Positions 54,730 to 62,153 of a stretch of 64,000 bases of DNA are shown one piece after another. Every line of letters starts with the position of its first letter. The stretch's first letter is position 1. The notes under the pieces were generated by a model that saw nothing but the letters and a program-made list of their open reading frames with translations, had not been told where the DNA came from and ran no database searches. The translations under genes were made by a program, and so were the position numbers. This DNA is from Croceibacterium atlanticum. Its GTDB lineage: Bacteria > Pseudomonadota > Alphaproteobacteria > Sphingomonadales > Sphingomonadaceae. The DNA is taken from the NCBI RefSeq assembly GCF_001008165.2, contig NZ_CP011452.2:806001-870000 (forward strand). Reading direction: 5' to 3'.

Positions 54730-56681
54730 GTCGCCGCCTCCGAATTTCTGCGGCCATTCGCCTTACGGAGCACACTCCGCCTTTTCACATCACCCGCGAC
54801 GCGGCCGATCAGTGCCAGCAATCCGCCCAGCGCGATCAGGGCGCCGCCATACCAGACGAAGGTCACGAAAGGCTTCCACCACAGGCGCAATTGCCAGCGG
54901 TCGCCTTCGGCCTCCCCTCCCAGAACGGCGTAAAGCTGCCCGTTCCAACGGGTAAGCAGGGCACTTTCGCTGGTTTCCTGCGGGGGCGCCCAGAAACTGC
55001 GCGCCTGCGGCCCGACTTCGTGTACCGCCCCTCCGCGATAGCTCGCGCTCAGCCGTGCGTCCAGCGCGGTCCAGTTAGGACCGGCCACGGGCACGACCGA
55101 AACGAGGGTGACATCCCACGGGCCAACCTGCGCGGAATCACCCGGCTTTGCCGCCACCAGCTTTTCCTGCGTAAATGCGCTGTCCGCCGACATGCCGAAC
55201 AACGACACCGCCACGCCGAAATGGGCAATGACCATGCCCCAGACGGGCAGCGGCAGGCGGCGCAGCGAACGGCCCCAGAGTGGAAGGAAGCTCCCCACCG
55301 CAACGCATGCGGCGAGCGCAATGCCCAACAAAGGCAGGACAGCGATGCCGGTTACCGCCCACATCGCCAGCGCAACCACTATCGGAATGGCCAGCAGCAC
55401 GATGACAGGGATTCGCACACGCCTGAAGCTGTCGCTACGCCAGCGCAGCAGGGGACCGATCGCCAGCACTATCAGCATCGGCAGGAAGAAGATCGCGCTG
55501 ACGGGGTTGAAATAGGGCGGCCCCACGGAAACCCGGACATCGAATGCTTCCGTCAGCAACGGATAGAGCGTGCCGAGAAGGACGATGCCGAGAATGGCGG
55601 AAAGGGCCACATTGTTGATGACCAGCGCCCCTTCACGGCTGAGCACGGAAAAACGCTGCCCTTCCGTAACCGTGCTGGCCCGCATGGCGAACAGGGTCAG
55701 CGCGCCGCCGATATAAATCGCCAGCAGGAGAAGAATGAAGGACCCACGCTCCGGATCGACGGCGAAGGCATGAACGCTGGTGAGAATGCCGGACCGGACA
55801 AGGAACGTCCCGATCATGCTCATGGAAAAGGCGACGACGCCGAGCATGATCGTCCAGGCACGCAGCGCATCGCGCGCGGCCAGTACGCTGGCGGAATGCA
55901 ACAGGGCGGTCGCCGCAAGCCACGGCATGAGCGAGGCATTCTCGACCGGATCCCAGAACCACCAGCCGCCCCAGCCAAGCTCGTAATAGGCCCAATAGGA
56001 ACCCGCCGTGATACCGAGTGTGAGGAAGATCCACGCCCCCAGCACCCATGGGCGCATGACACGGGCAAATTCCGGCGTGACCTGCCGCGTCAGCATTGCG
56101 CCGACAGCAAAGCTGAAAGCGACGGAAAGGCCGACATAACCGACGTAAAGCGTGGGTGGATGGAAGGCGAGGCCGATATCCTGCAACAACGGGTTAAGCC
56201 CCGCCCCTTCCTGCGCGGCAGGGTTGAGCCGTTCGAACGGGTTGGAGGACAACAGCAGAAAGGCATAGAAACCAAGCCCCACAAAGGCCTGCGCCGCCAG
56301 TGTCGCCAACATGGTCCGTTCCGGCAGGCGCCGTTCGATCAGCGCAATCAAGCCGCCCGCAAGCGCCATGATCGTGATCCACAGCAGCATCGACCCTTCA
56401 TGGTTTCCCCATGCGCCGGCCAGCTTGAAGATCATCGGCTTCATCGAATGCGAATTGGCGGCGACCAATGCCACCGACAGGTCAGTGCGGGCAAAAACCA
56501 GCAGCAGGCAAAGAAAGGCTATTCCGCTGAGCAGGCCCTGCACAATCGCCGCCGGGCGCACCAGATCGGCCACGCCGCCCGCTTCGCCATCGCTGCGCAG
56601 CGCAATGAGCCCGGCGAGCAGCTGCAGGGCAGCAAGCGCCGCGGCCAGCCACAGGGCTACCAGGCCGAGTTCGGCAATCAT
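54726..56681 (-). CDS. ccmF: Heme lyase subunit CcmF
   Basis: This encodes 651 residues with about fifteen membrane helices. The tryptophan-rich heme-handling motif is present (WAYYELGWGGWWFWDPVENAS, in part), as is an early GAWGNHEGSMLLW loop with a conserved His. CcmF takes heme from holo-CcmE and joins it to apocytochrome c with CcmH and CcmI. It overlaps ccmE by 4 bases and ccmG by 4. Confidence 0.98.
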   Translation of the reverse strand: MIAELGLVALWLAAALAALQLLAGLIALRSDGEAGGVADLVRPAAIVQGLLSGIAFLCLLLVFARTDLSVALVAANSHSMKPMIFKLAGAWGNHEGSMLLWITIMALAGGLIALIERRLPERTMLATLAAQAFVGLGFYAFLLLSSNPFERLNPAAQEGAGLNPLLQDIGLAFHPPTLYVGYVGLSVAFSFAVGAMLTRQVTPEFARVMRPWVLGAWIFLTLGITAGSYWAYYELGWGGWWFWDPVENASLMPWLAATALLHSASVLAARDALRAWTIMLGVVAFSMSMIGTFLVRSGILTSVHAFAVDPERGSFILLLLAIYIGGALTLFAMRASTVTEGQRFSVLSREGALVINNVALSAILGIVLLGTLYPLLTEAFDVRVSVGPPYFNPVSAIFFLPMLIVLAIGPLLRWRSDSFRRVRIPVIVLLAIPIVVALAMWAVTGIAVLPLLGIALAACVAVGSFLPLWGRSLRRLPLPVWGMVIAHFGVAVSLFGMSADSAFTQEKLVAAKPGDSAQVGPWDVTLVSVVPVAGPNWTALDARLSASYRGGAVHEVGPQARSFWAPPQETSESALLTRWNGQLYAVLGGEAEGDRWQLRLWWKPFVTFVWYGGALIALGGLLALIGRVAGDVKRRSVLRKANGRRNSEAAT

Positions 56682-57139
56682 TCGGACGTTTCAGCCACGG
56701 TTGCGCGGGCCTGGGCCGCGGTCATGTCTTCCAGTTCACGCGGCATGTAATTCTCATCATGCTTGGCCAGAAGCTCATCCGCAACGAAGACTCCGTCCGA
56801 CCGCATCGAACCATCGGCGACAACCCCCGACCCTTCGACAAACAGATCCGGCACGATACCCGAAAAGACCACCGGAACCCGCGCCTCGCCATCTCCCACG
56901 ATGAACCGCACGGTCACGCCATCTGCCTCTGTCCGGATCGAGCCTTCCTCTACCATGCCGCCAAGGCGCACGGCCTGGCCAGGCGAAGGCGGATTGGCCT
57001 GTATGTCGCTTGGCACATAGAAATAGCTGGCCTGGTTGCGCAGGGCCCAGGCCGCCAGCAGCCCAGCGCCGATCAGCGCCACGAGAGCGAGAACAAGCAG
57101 CACGAGCCGCTGATGCTTCGGTTTGAATGCGGAGGTCAT
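56678..57139 (-). CDS. ccmE: Heme chaperone CcmE
   Basis: This encodes 153 residues: an N-terminal anchor helix (LVLLVLALVALIGAGLLAAW) and a periplasmic OB fold. The covalent heme site is His127 with Tyr131 in LAKHDENYMP. It receives heme exported with CcmC and passes it to CcmF. The start lies 7 bases after ccmD ends. Confidence 0.98.
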   Translation of the reverse strand: MTSAFKPKHQRLVLLVLALVALIGAGLLAAWALRNQASYFYVPSDIQANPPSPGQAVRLGGMVEEGSIRTEADGVTVRFIVGDGEARVPVVFSGIVPDLFVEGSGVVADGSMRSDGVFVADELLAKHDENYMPRELEDMTAAQARATVAETSE

Positions 57140-57146
57140 CGGTCCA

Positions 57147-57287
57147 TCACTTCCTTCTGGCCTCTTCGCGCCGCTTTTCCGCGGCGCGCATGGCCAGCCA
57201 GCTCCATGCGACAAGCACAAGCGTGCCGATTACCGTCACCGCATAAGCGGCGATCACGAAATCCCATTGATCGAGCCCTTCACGCAT
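57147..57287 (-). CDS. ccmD: Heme exporter protein CcmD
   Basis: This encodes 46 residues with one membrane helix (FVIAAYAVTVIGTLVLVAW) and a basic C-terminal tail (RAAEKRREEARRK), exactly the CcmD pattern. It stabilises the CcmC-CcmE complex. Its ATG shares a base with the ccmC stop (TGATG), which fixes the start. Confidence 0.94.
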   Translation of the reverse strand: MREGLDQWDFVIAAYAVTVIGTLVLVAWSWLAMRAAEKRREEARRK

Positions 57288-58009
57288 CAGCCCGTCCCCA
57301 TCGCCTTGCGCCGCAACCGCGCTTCTGCCTGCATATCGGCCAGAAGGGTGCGCATTCGCATCAGAATCACTCCCCCGAACAGCAAGGAGAAGCCGAGAGT
57401 GGCCGCCAGCAACGGCCAGAGAAATACAGAATCGATGGCGGACTTGCCCATGGTCAGGCTGGGCGGTTGGTGCAACGAATTCCACCATACGACCGACCGG
57501 TTGATGATCGGCACATTGATGGCCCCAACCAGCCCGAAAATCGCCGGCAGACGGCTCGACGCGCCCTCCCGGCTCGCCGCGCCGGAAATGGCGATATAGG
57601 CAAAATAGAGAAACAGCAGCACCAGCATGCTGGTCAGCCGCCCATCCCAGACCCACCATGTTCCCCAGGTCGGCCGGCCCCAGATCGAACCGGTCGCCAG
57701 GCAAATCGCGGTAAAGGCAGCGCCCGGCACGGCGGCCGCGCGCGCGGCAATGCCGGCGAGCGGGTGGCGCCAGACCAATTCAACCAGACTGGCAATGGCA
57801 ATGGTCGTCCATCCACCCATGCCGAGCCATGCAGCGGGCACGTGGATAAACAGAATCCGCACTGTTTCGCCCATCAGGCGGTCCGGCGGGACATTGGCCA
57901 GCCCCCAGGTGACTGCAATGGCAGCCACCGCAAGGCCGAACAGCACGAGCACTGGCGTAAGCCAGCGGGCGATCCGGAGAAAACGGGCGGGATTGGCGAA
58001 AGCGTGCAT
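57287..58009 (-). CDS. ccmC: Heme-handling protein CcmC
   Basis: This encodes 240 residues with six membrane helices. The WWD-like heme motif (WGRPTWGTWWVWDGRLT) is present, together with the two conserved His residues (LFIHVPAAW and WWNSLHQPPS). CcmC delivers heme to CcmE on the periplasmic side. It is the first gene of this ccm row. ccmA and ccmB are not in the window, so the ABC exporter must be encoded elsewhere. Confidence 0.97.
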   Translation of the reverse strand: MHAFANPARFLRIARWLTPVLVLFGLAVAAIAVTWGLANVPPDRLMGETVRILFIHVPAAWLGMGGWTTIAIASLVELVWRHPLAGIAARAAAVPGAAFTAICLATGSIWGRPTWGTWWVWDGRLTSMLVLLFLYFAYIAISGAASREGASSRLPAIFGLVGAINVPIINRSVVWWNSLHQPPSLTMGKSAIDSVFLWPLLAATLGFSLLFGGVILMRMRTLLADMQAEARLRRKAMGTG

Positions 58010-58127
58010 CGATCTATGTGCGTGTCGCTGGGAGCGGCCGCTTTGGCAGGTGCAGCCCCACCCGGCAAGGGCATAGTCAACGAAGCGTTGACACTCCTGT
58101 GCAGGAAAGAGCCACCAAAATCGCCGC

Positions 58128-59192
58128 TTAGCCCCGGCCGATAAGCCTCTGGGCCATACGGTCGGCCACGGCATCGGCGCTGATTCCGGTCTCTTCGCTC
58201 TCACGCCAGATCGCCGTCAGCCGGTCGGGAATCTGGCCGATGCGTTCCCGCAGATCGTCCATCGAATAGGGTTTGCCGTCACGGCGACCGAGATATTCCA
58301 GCCCCACATCGATGATTCCGCCCGCATTGATGACATAATCGGGCGCATACAGAATGCCCCGTTCCGCCAGCAATTTGCCATGTTCCGCGCGGAACAGCTG
58401 GTTATTGGCGCCACCGGCCACGATCGCGCAATTGAGCGTCGGTATGGTCCGTTCGTCGAGAATCGCGCCCAGCGCATTGGGGCTGAACACATCGCATTCG
58501 GTGGACATGATCGCATCGGGCGAAATCGCCTCCCCACCGATCTGCGCCGCGAGATCCTGCGCGCGAACCGAATCGATATCGGATACTTTCAGGACCGCAC
58601 CTTCTGACGCGGCGAGTCGCGCAACACCGCCACCCACGCTGCCGCAGCCTTGCAGGGCGATGCGGACCCCATCGAGGTCGGCCCTGCCCAGCCGGTGCGC
58701 CACGGCAGCCTTGATACCCAGGAAAATGCCCATCGCGGTAAAGGGGCCAGGATCGCCGCCGACAGCGCCCTCCTCCACAGGAAGACCGCAGACATGGATG
58801 GTCTGGCGGGAGATTTCGACCATGTCCCGTTCACTGGCGCCGACATCTTCAGCCGTGACATAGCGGCCGCACAGATCGTTCACTGCCTTGCCGAAGGCGG
58901 CCAGCATTTCCGGCGTCTTGGTGCGGTTTTCATCCAGCAGGACCACCGCTTTCCCGCCGCCCATCGGCAGCCCGGCCATGGCGTTCTTGTAGCTCATCCC
59001 GCGCGACAGGCGCAGCGCGTCCCGCATTGCGGCGGAAGGATCGGCATAATGCCAGAAGCGTGTCCCGCCTGCGGCCGGCCCGAGATGAGTCGAATGGAGT
59101 GCGATGATCGCAGTCAGGCCGGATTCGCGGTCATGCACGAGCTCCACCTGCTCGTGTTCATCCCAATCGGCTTCAGTCCAGAAAGCGGCCAT
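58128..59192 (-). CDS. Leu/Phe/Val-type amino-acid dehydrogenase
   Basis: This encodes 354 residues of the Glu/Leu/Phe/Val dehydrogenase family. Catalytic Lys69 and Lys81 lie in MSYKNAMAGLPMGGGKAVV (LeuDH Lys68/Lys80 numbering is close), and the NAD-binding fold begins at IALQGCGSVGGGVARL. It would reversibly deaminate a branched-chain or aromatic amino acid to the 2-oxo acid with NAD. The motif TLNCAIVAGGANNQL matches leucine dehydrogenases. Precise substrate is uncertain. It stands alone upstream of the ccm operon. Confidence 0.93.
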   Translation of the reverse strand: MAAFWTEADWDEHEQVELVHDRESGLTAIIALHSTHLGPAAGGTRFWHYADPSAAMRDALRLSRGMSYKNAMAGLPMGGGKAVVLLDENRTKTPEMLAAFGKAVNDLCGRYVTAEDVGASERDMVEISRQTIHVCGLPVEEGAVGGDPGPFTAMGIFLGIKAAVAHRLGRADLDGVRIALQGCGSVGGGVARLAASEGAVLKVSDIDSVRAQDLAAQIGGEAISPDAIMSTECDVFSPNALGAILDERTIPTLNCAIVAGGANNQLFRAEHGKLLAERGILYAPDYVINAGGIIDVGLEYLGRRDGKPYSMDDLRERIGQIPDRLTAIWRESEETGISADAVADRMAQRLIGRG

Positions 59193-59239
59193 TGCCCTGC
59201 CTCTCGCAAAGGAGTGTCATATCGACGGCAGGAAGGGGA

Positions 59240-59317
59240 TGGGGCGATTGACGGGGTTCGAACCCGCGACCTCCGGTACCACAAACCGGCGCTCTAACCA
59301 ACTGAGCTACAATCGCC
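59240..59317 (-). tRNA. tRNA-His (anticodon GTG)
   Basis: The acceptor stem pairs GGCGATTG with CAATCGCC, including the extra G at position -1 opposite C73 that marks tRNA-His. The D arm is AGCTCAGTTGGTTAGAGC. The anticodon stem CCGGT/ACCGG has loop TTGTGGT (GTG), and the T arm GGTTCGAAC and CCA are encoded. Confidence 0.95.
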
Positions 59318-59507
59318 ATACCTATGCCGCTGGAGGCGGCTGTTAGGGACCTGCGCCGGCCGGTCAAGCGGCATCGACGCGGGGGCGAGCCTGTTGCACA
59401 GCAAGCGCGCGAAGCAAAGTGAAAACTGCGCCGATATGACAATCACGCAATATTATTTCTCACCCGCGACTGGTTGCGGCGGCGATCAGGCAAGCTATCA
59501 CCCGGTC

Positions 59508-60143
59508 ATGGCGAATCCGGGCAACACTTCGGCCGAACGACTCCTGTCCCAGCCGGGGATTCGCCGCGTGCCCACGGCTCGTCTCGAACTGTTCGATCGG
59601 CCGGACTTCCTCCCTCCGGATCGCTGCGCGGAGCTGATCGAACTGATCGACCGAAGCCGCCGCCCCTCCACAATCGCGGATGAAACAGGCGATAATTATT
59701 TCCGTACCAGCGAAACCTGCGATCTCGAATCAGGGGATGCAGCAGTGCAGGATCTGGAAAACAGGCTTTTCGCACTGAACGGAATCGATCCGGCCTATGG
59801 CGAACCTGTCCAGGGGCAGCGCTATGCCGTGGGGCAGGAATTCAAGGCCCACACGGATTATTTCGAACCCAATGGCCAGGATTTTCAAAAATTCTGCTCC
59901 GTCGCCGGAAACCGCAGCTGGACCTTCATGATCTATCTGAACGAGGTCGAATCGGGCGGCGCCACACGGTTCAAGGTCATCAACAAGACTTTCCAGCCGG
60001 AAACGGGAAAGCTCGTCTGCTGGAACAATAAACGGCCGGATGGAAGCCTGAACGCGGCCACGCTCCATCACGGCGTGAAAGTGCGCAGGGGCACCAAATA
60101 CGTGATCACCAAATGGTATCGCGAACGGGAGTGGGGCTGGTGA
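59508..60143 (+). CDS. 2-oxoglutarate/Fe(II) dioxygenase (prolyl 4-hydroxylase-like)
   Basis: About 211 residues from the ATG giving MANPGNTSAERLL. An upstream in-frame ATG at 59436 is possible but its added sequence is not typical. The double-stranded beta helix has the iron-binding HxD (KAHTDYF), distal His (LHHGVKV) and a basic residue near TKYVITKWYRE for 2-oxoglutarate. The family hydroxylates prolyl or other residues in proteins, and the target is unknown. The stop overlaps the GTG of the GFA gene. Confidence 0.88.
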   Translation: MANPGNTSAERLLSQPGIRRVPTARLELFDRPDFLPPDRCAELIELIDRSRRPSTIADETGDNYFRTSETCDLESGDAAVQDLENRLFALNGIDPAYGEPVQGQRYAVGQEFKAHTDYFEPNGQDFQKFCSVAGNRSWTFMIYLNEVESGGATRFKVINKTFQPETGKLVCWNNKRPDGSLNAATLHHGVKVRRGTKYVITKWYREREWGW

Positions 60144-60565
60144 TCTCCGCCCCCGCAACGCGCGAATGTTCCTGCCATTGCGGCGGCGTGCGCTTTACCA
60201 TCAACTTGCCCGAGAAGCTGCGGGCGACACGCTGCGATTGTTCAATCTGCAGCATGAAGGGCGTCGTGATGGTGGGCGTGCCGCTTGACGATCTAACCCT
60301 TGCCGCGGGGGAGGAGTTGCTGAGCTGTTATGAATTCAACACCAGGGCGGCAAAGCACTTCTTCTGTTCGCGCTGCGGCATTCACTGTTTCCACCGCCGC
60401 CGTGCCGATCCCACGCAATATGGCGTGAACGCGGCCTGCATCCACGGCATGAGCCCTTATTACGATTTTCCGGAACTGCCGGTCGTGGATGGGGTGAACC
60501 ATCCGAGTGACGGTGCAAGACCACGCCTTGCCGGACGGCTGATATTCCTGCCCGAACCGAAATGA
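60140..60565 (+). CDS. GFA/CENP-V family zinc protein
   Basis: This encodes 141 residues from a GTG overlapping the dioxygenase stop by 4 bases. Seven or more Cys residues bind two zinc ions in the family pattern: CSCHCGGV, CDCSICSMKG and FCSRCGIHCF. Some relatives bind glutathione adducts of formaldehyde, but most have no assigned function. Coupling with the dioxygenase, whose reaction can release formaldehyde in some subfamilies, is suggestive only. Confidence 0.9.
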   Translation: MISAPATRECSCHCGGVRFTINLPEKLRATRCDCSICSMKGVVMVGVPLDDLTLAAGEELLSCYEFNTRAAKHFFCSRCGIHCFHRRRADPTQYGVNAACIHGMSPYYDFPELPVVDGVNHPSDGARPRLAGRLIFLPEPK

Positions 60566-60595
60566 AAAAGGGCGGCCCCGCAAGGCCGCCCCCTT
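60566..60595 (-). terminator. Terminator of rpmE (also ends the GFA gene)
   Basis: GGGCGGCC (60570-60577) and GGCCGCCC (60584-60591) form a perfect 8-bp GC stem with a 6-base loop. On the minus strand CTTTTTCATTT follows, giving a canonical terminator for rpmE. On the plus strand it begins 5 bases after the GFA stop. Confidence 0.85.
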
Positions 60596-60618
60596 CAAAG
60601 TCTCGCCGTTACGAAGAC

Positions 60619-60846
60619 TTATTTCTTCTTCAGCGACAATCCGCCGAAACGCTTGTTGAACTGTGCAACGCGGCCGCCTTCCTGGACCTGCTGCTTGCCG
60701 CCGGTCCATGCCGGGTGGCTGGTCGGATCGATTTCCAGCGTCAGCGTATCGCCTTCGCTGCCCCAGGTGGAGCGCGTCTGGAATTCGGTGCCATCCGTCA
60801 TCTTGACGGTGATCATGTGGTAATCGGGATGCGTATCGGCCTTCAT
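60619..60846 (-). CDS. rpmE: 50S ribosomal protein L31
   Basis: This encodes 75 residues. It starts [19 protein letters not shown] and has the L31 core [25 protein letters not shown] (in part), with a basic tail [13 protein letters not shown]. The zinc-binding Cys residues of the C+ form are absent, so this is a zinc-independent L31. It is a single gene with a strong terminator 24 bases after the stop. Confidence 0.97.
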   Translation of the reverse strand: MKADTHPDYHMITVKMTDGTEFQTRSTWGSEGDTLTLEIDPTSHPAWTGGKQQVQEGGRVAQFNKRFGGLSLKKK

Positions 60847-60979
60847 GGCATATCGTCCTTCGTGCGTGAGGCCGGTTCCGACCGGCCGGCAATGTCGGGA
60901 AAGCGGCGCCCTTACGGGCCTCCCGGTGAATTTGCAAGCCCTCCCCGCAGCTTCCGCTGCAGGAAAGGCCGCAGAAACG

Positions 60980-61438
60980 TCAGTCGGCAGGCGCGTCAGC
61001 GATCATGGCGGTGAACTTGACCTCACAGGTCGTCTTGCCGTCAACGCTGGCCTCACCCCAGAACTTGCACACGCGTGCGCGTTTCTGGACAAAGCCGGCG
61101 CGCAGATCGAGCAGGCATCCCGGTTCCACCGGATTGCGGAACTTGGCTTCCTCGATCGCCATGAAATAGACGAGCTTGCCGCTGCCGGCGAGTTCCAGCG
61201 TTTCCACCGCCAGGATACCCGCCGCTTGCGCCAGCGCCTCGATCTGCAGCACGCCGGGCATGATCGGGCGACCGGGGAAATGGCCCTGGAAAAAGCCTTC
61301 GTTGAAGCTGACCGCCTTGATCGCGTGGATTTCCTCGTCAACCTTCAGGCTCTTCACCCGGTCGACCAGAAGCATCGGATAGCGATGCGGCAGTGCCATC
61401 AGCACTTTTGCGATATCGTAGGCGGTCTCTTCACTCAT
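60980..61438 (-). CDS. fabZ: 3-hydroxyacyl-ACP dehydratase FabZ
   Basis: This encodes 152 residues of a single hot-dog fold with catalytic His53 ([13 protein letters not shown]) and Glu67 ([10 protein letters not shown]). It dehydrates 3-hydroxyacyl-ACP in fatty-acid synthesis. The start MSEETAYDI lies 29 bases after the ompH stop, so it is part of the bamA-ompH-fabZ operon, which usually continues with lpx genes. Here rpmE follows instead. Confidence 0.97.
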   Translation of the reverse strand: MSEETAYDIAKVLMALPHRYPMLLVDRVKSLKVDEEIHAIKAVSFNEGFFQGHFPGRPIMPGVLQIEALAQAAGILAVETLELAGSGKLVYFMAIEEAKFRNPVEPGCLLDLRAGFVQKRARVCKFWGEASVDGKTTCEVKFTAMIADAPAD

Positions 61439-61466
61439 GATCTGTCCCCGATCAGCCCGTGCCGGA

Positions 61467-62153
61467 TCAGCGGCCGGAGACGGCCGGAGCGGCCGGCTGC
61501 TGCTGTGCGGGCGCCTGCGCGGCCTGGGCCGCCTGCTGCTGGGCCTGCTGTTCGCGAACTTCGCGGGGGACCCAACCTTCCGGCGGCACGATCTGAGCGG
61601 AGGGGAGCAGCGTGTTGAGTTCGTCCAGAACCGCCTGATTGATGTTGTAGCTGTTGTCGGCATAGACGACCGTATCGGGCGTCAGCACCAGCGAAACGCC
61701 CTTCTTCTGGGCCGCCGCCTGCAGGGCCGGCTGCAACTGATCGTTGATCTGTTCTTCGACATAGGCCTGGCTGCGGATCACCGGGGCCAGGATCTGCTGA
61801 AGTTCACGCTGGCCGGCTTCCTGGATCTGCTGGATCTGGGCGGCCTGCTGCTGCAACGCTGCCTGATCGACATTGCCGGACTGGCTATCCGTCTGCAGCT
61901 TCTGCACCAGCGGCTGCAACTGCTGCTGGATCGCCGTGCGGCGGGCATTGGCCTGGTCGATCTGCGCCTTGTAAGTCGTCTGGCGCTGCTCCTCCGCCGT
62001 GGAATAGGCGGCAGAATTGACCACGATCGCGCGAAGATTGACGATGCCGATTGTCGGCGCGGACTGCGCAGCCGCGGGCGCGATGGCGAGCGGCGCGGAA
62101 AGCGATGCAATGGCGATCCCGGCAGCAAGCGCGGGCTTCAGAATGTTCTTCAT
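61467..62153 (-). CDS. OmpH/Skp-family periplasmic chaperone
   Basis: This encodes 228 residues with signal peptide [20 protein letters not shown] and cleavage near AAAQ. A long helical, glutamine-rich segment (about 60-130) forms the tentacle-like coiled coil of Skp. The C terminus is an Ala/Gln/Pro-rich tail longer than in E. coli. It holds outer-membrane proteins unfolded on the way to BamA. The ATG shares a base with the bamA stop (TGATG). Confidence 0.93.
   Translation of the reverse strand: MKNILKPALAAGIAIASLSAPLAIAPAAAQSAPTIGIVNLRAIVVNSAAYSTAEEQRQTTYKAQIDQANARRTAIQQQLQPLVQKLQTDSQSGNVDQAALQQQAAQIQQIQEAGQRELQQILAPVIRSQAYVEEQINDQLQPALQAAAQKKGVSLVLTPDTVVYADNSYNINQAVLDELNTLLPSAQIVPPEGWVPREVREQQAQQQAAQAAQAPAQQQPAAPAVSGR

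Noticed and set aside
54891-56750. 619-residue plus-strand open frame opposite ccmF
   Set aside because: It is antisense to the complete ccmF, very rich in Arg, Gln and His, and has no domain pattern. Long antisense frames are expected in GC-rich DNA.
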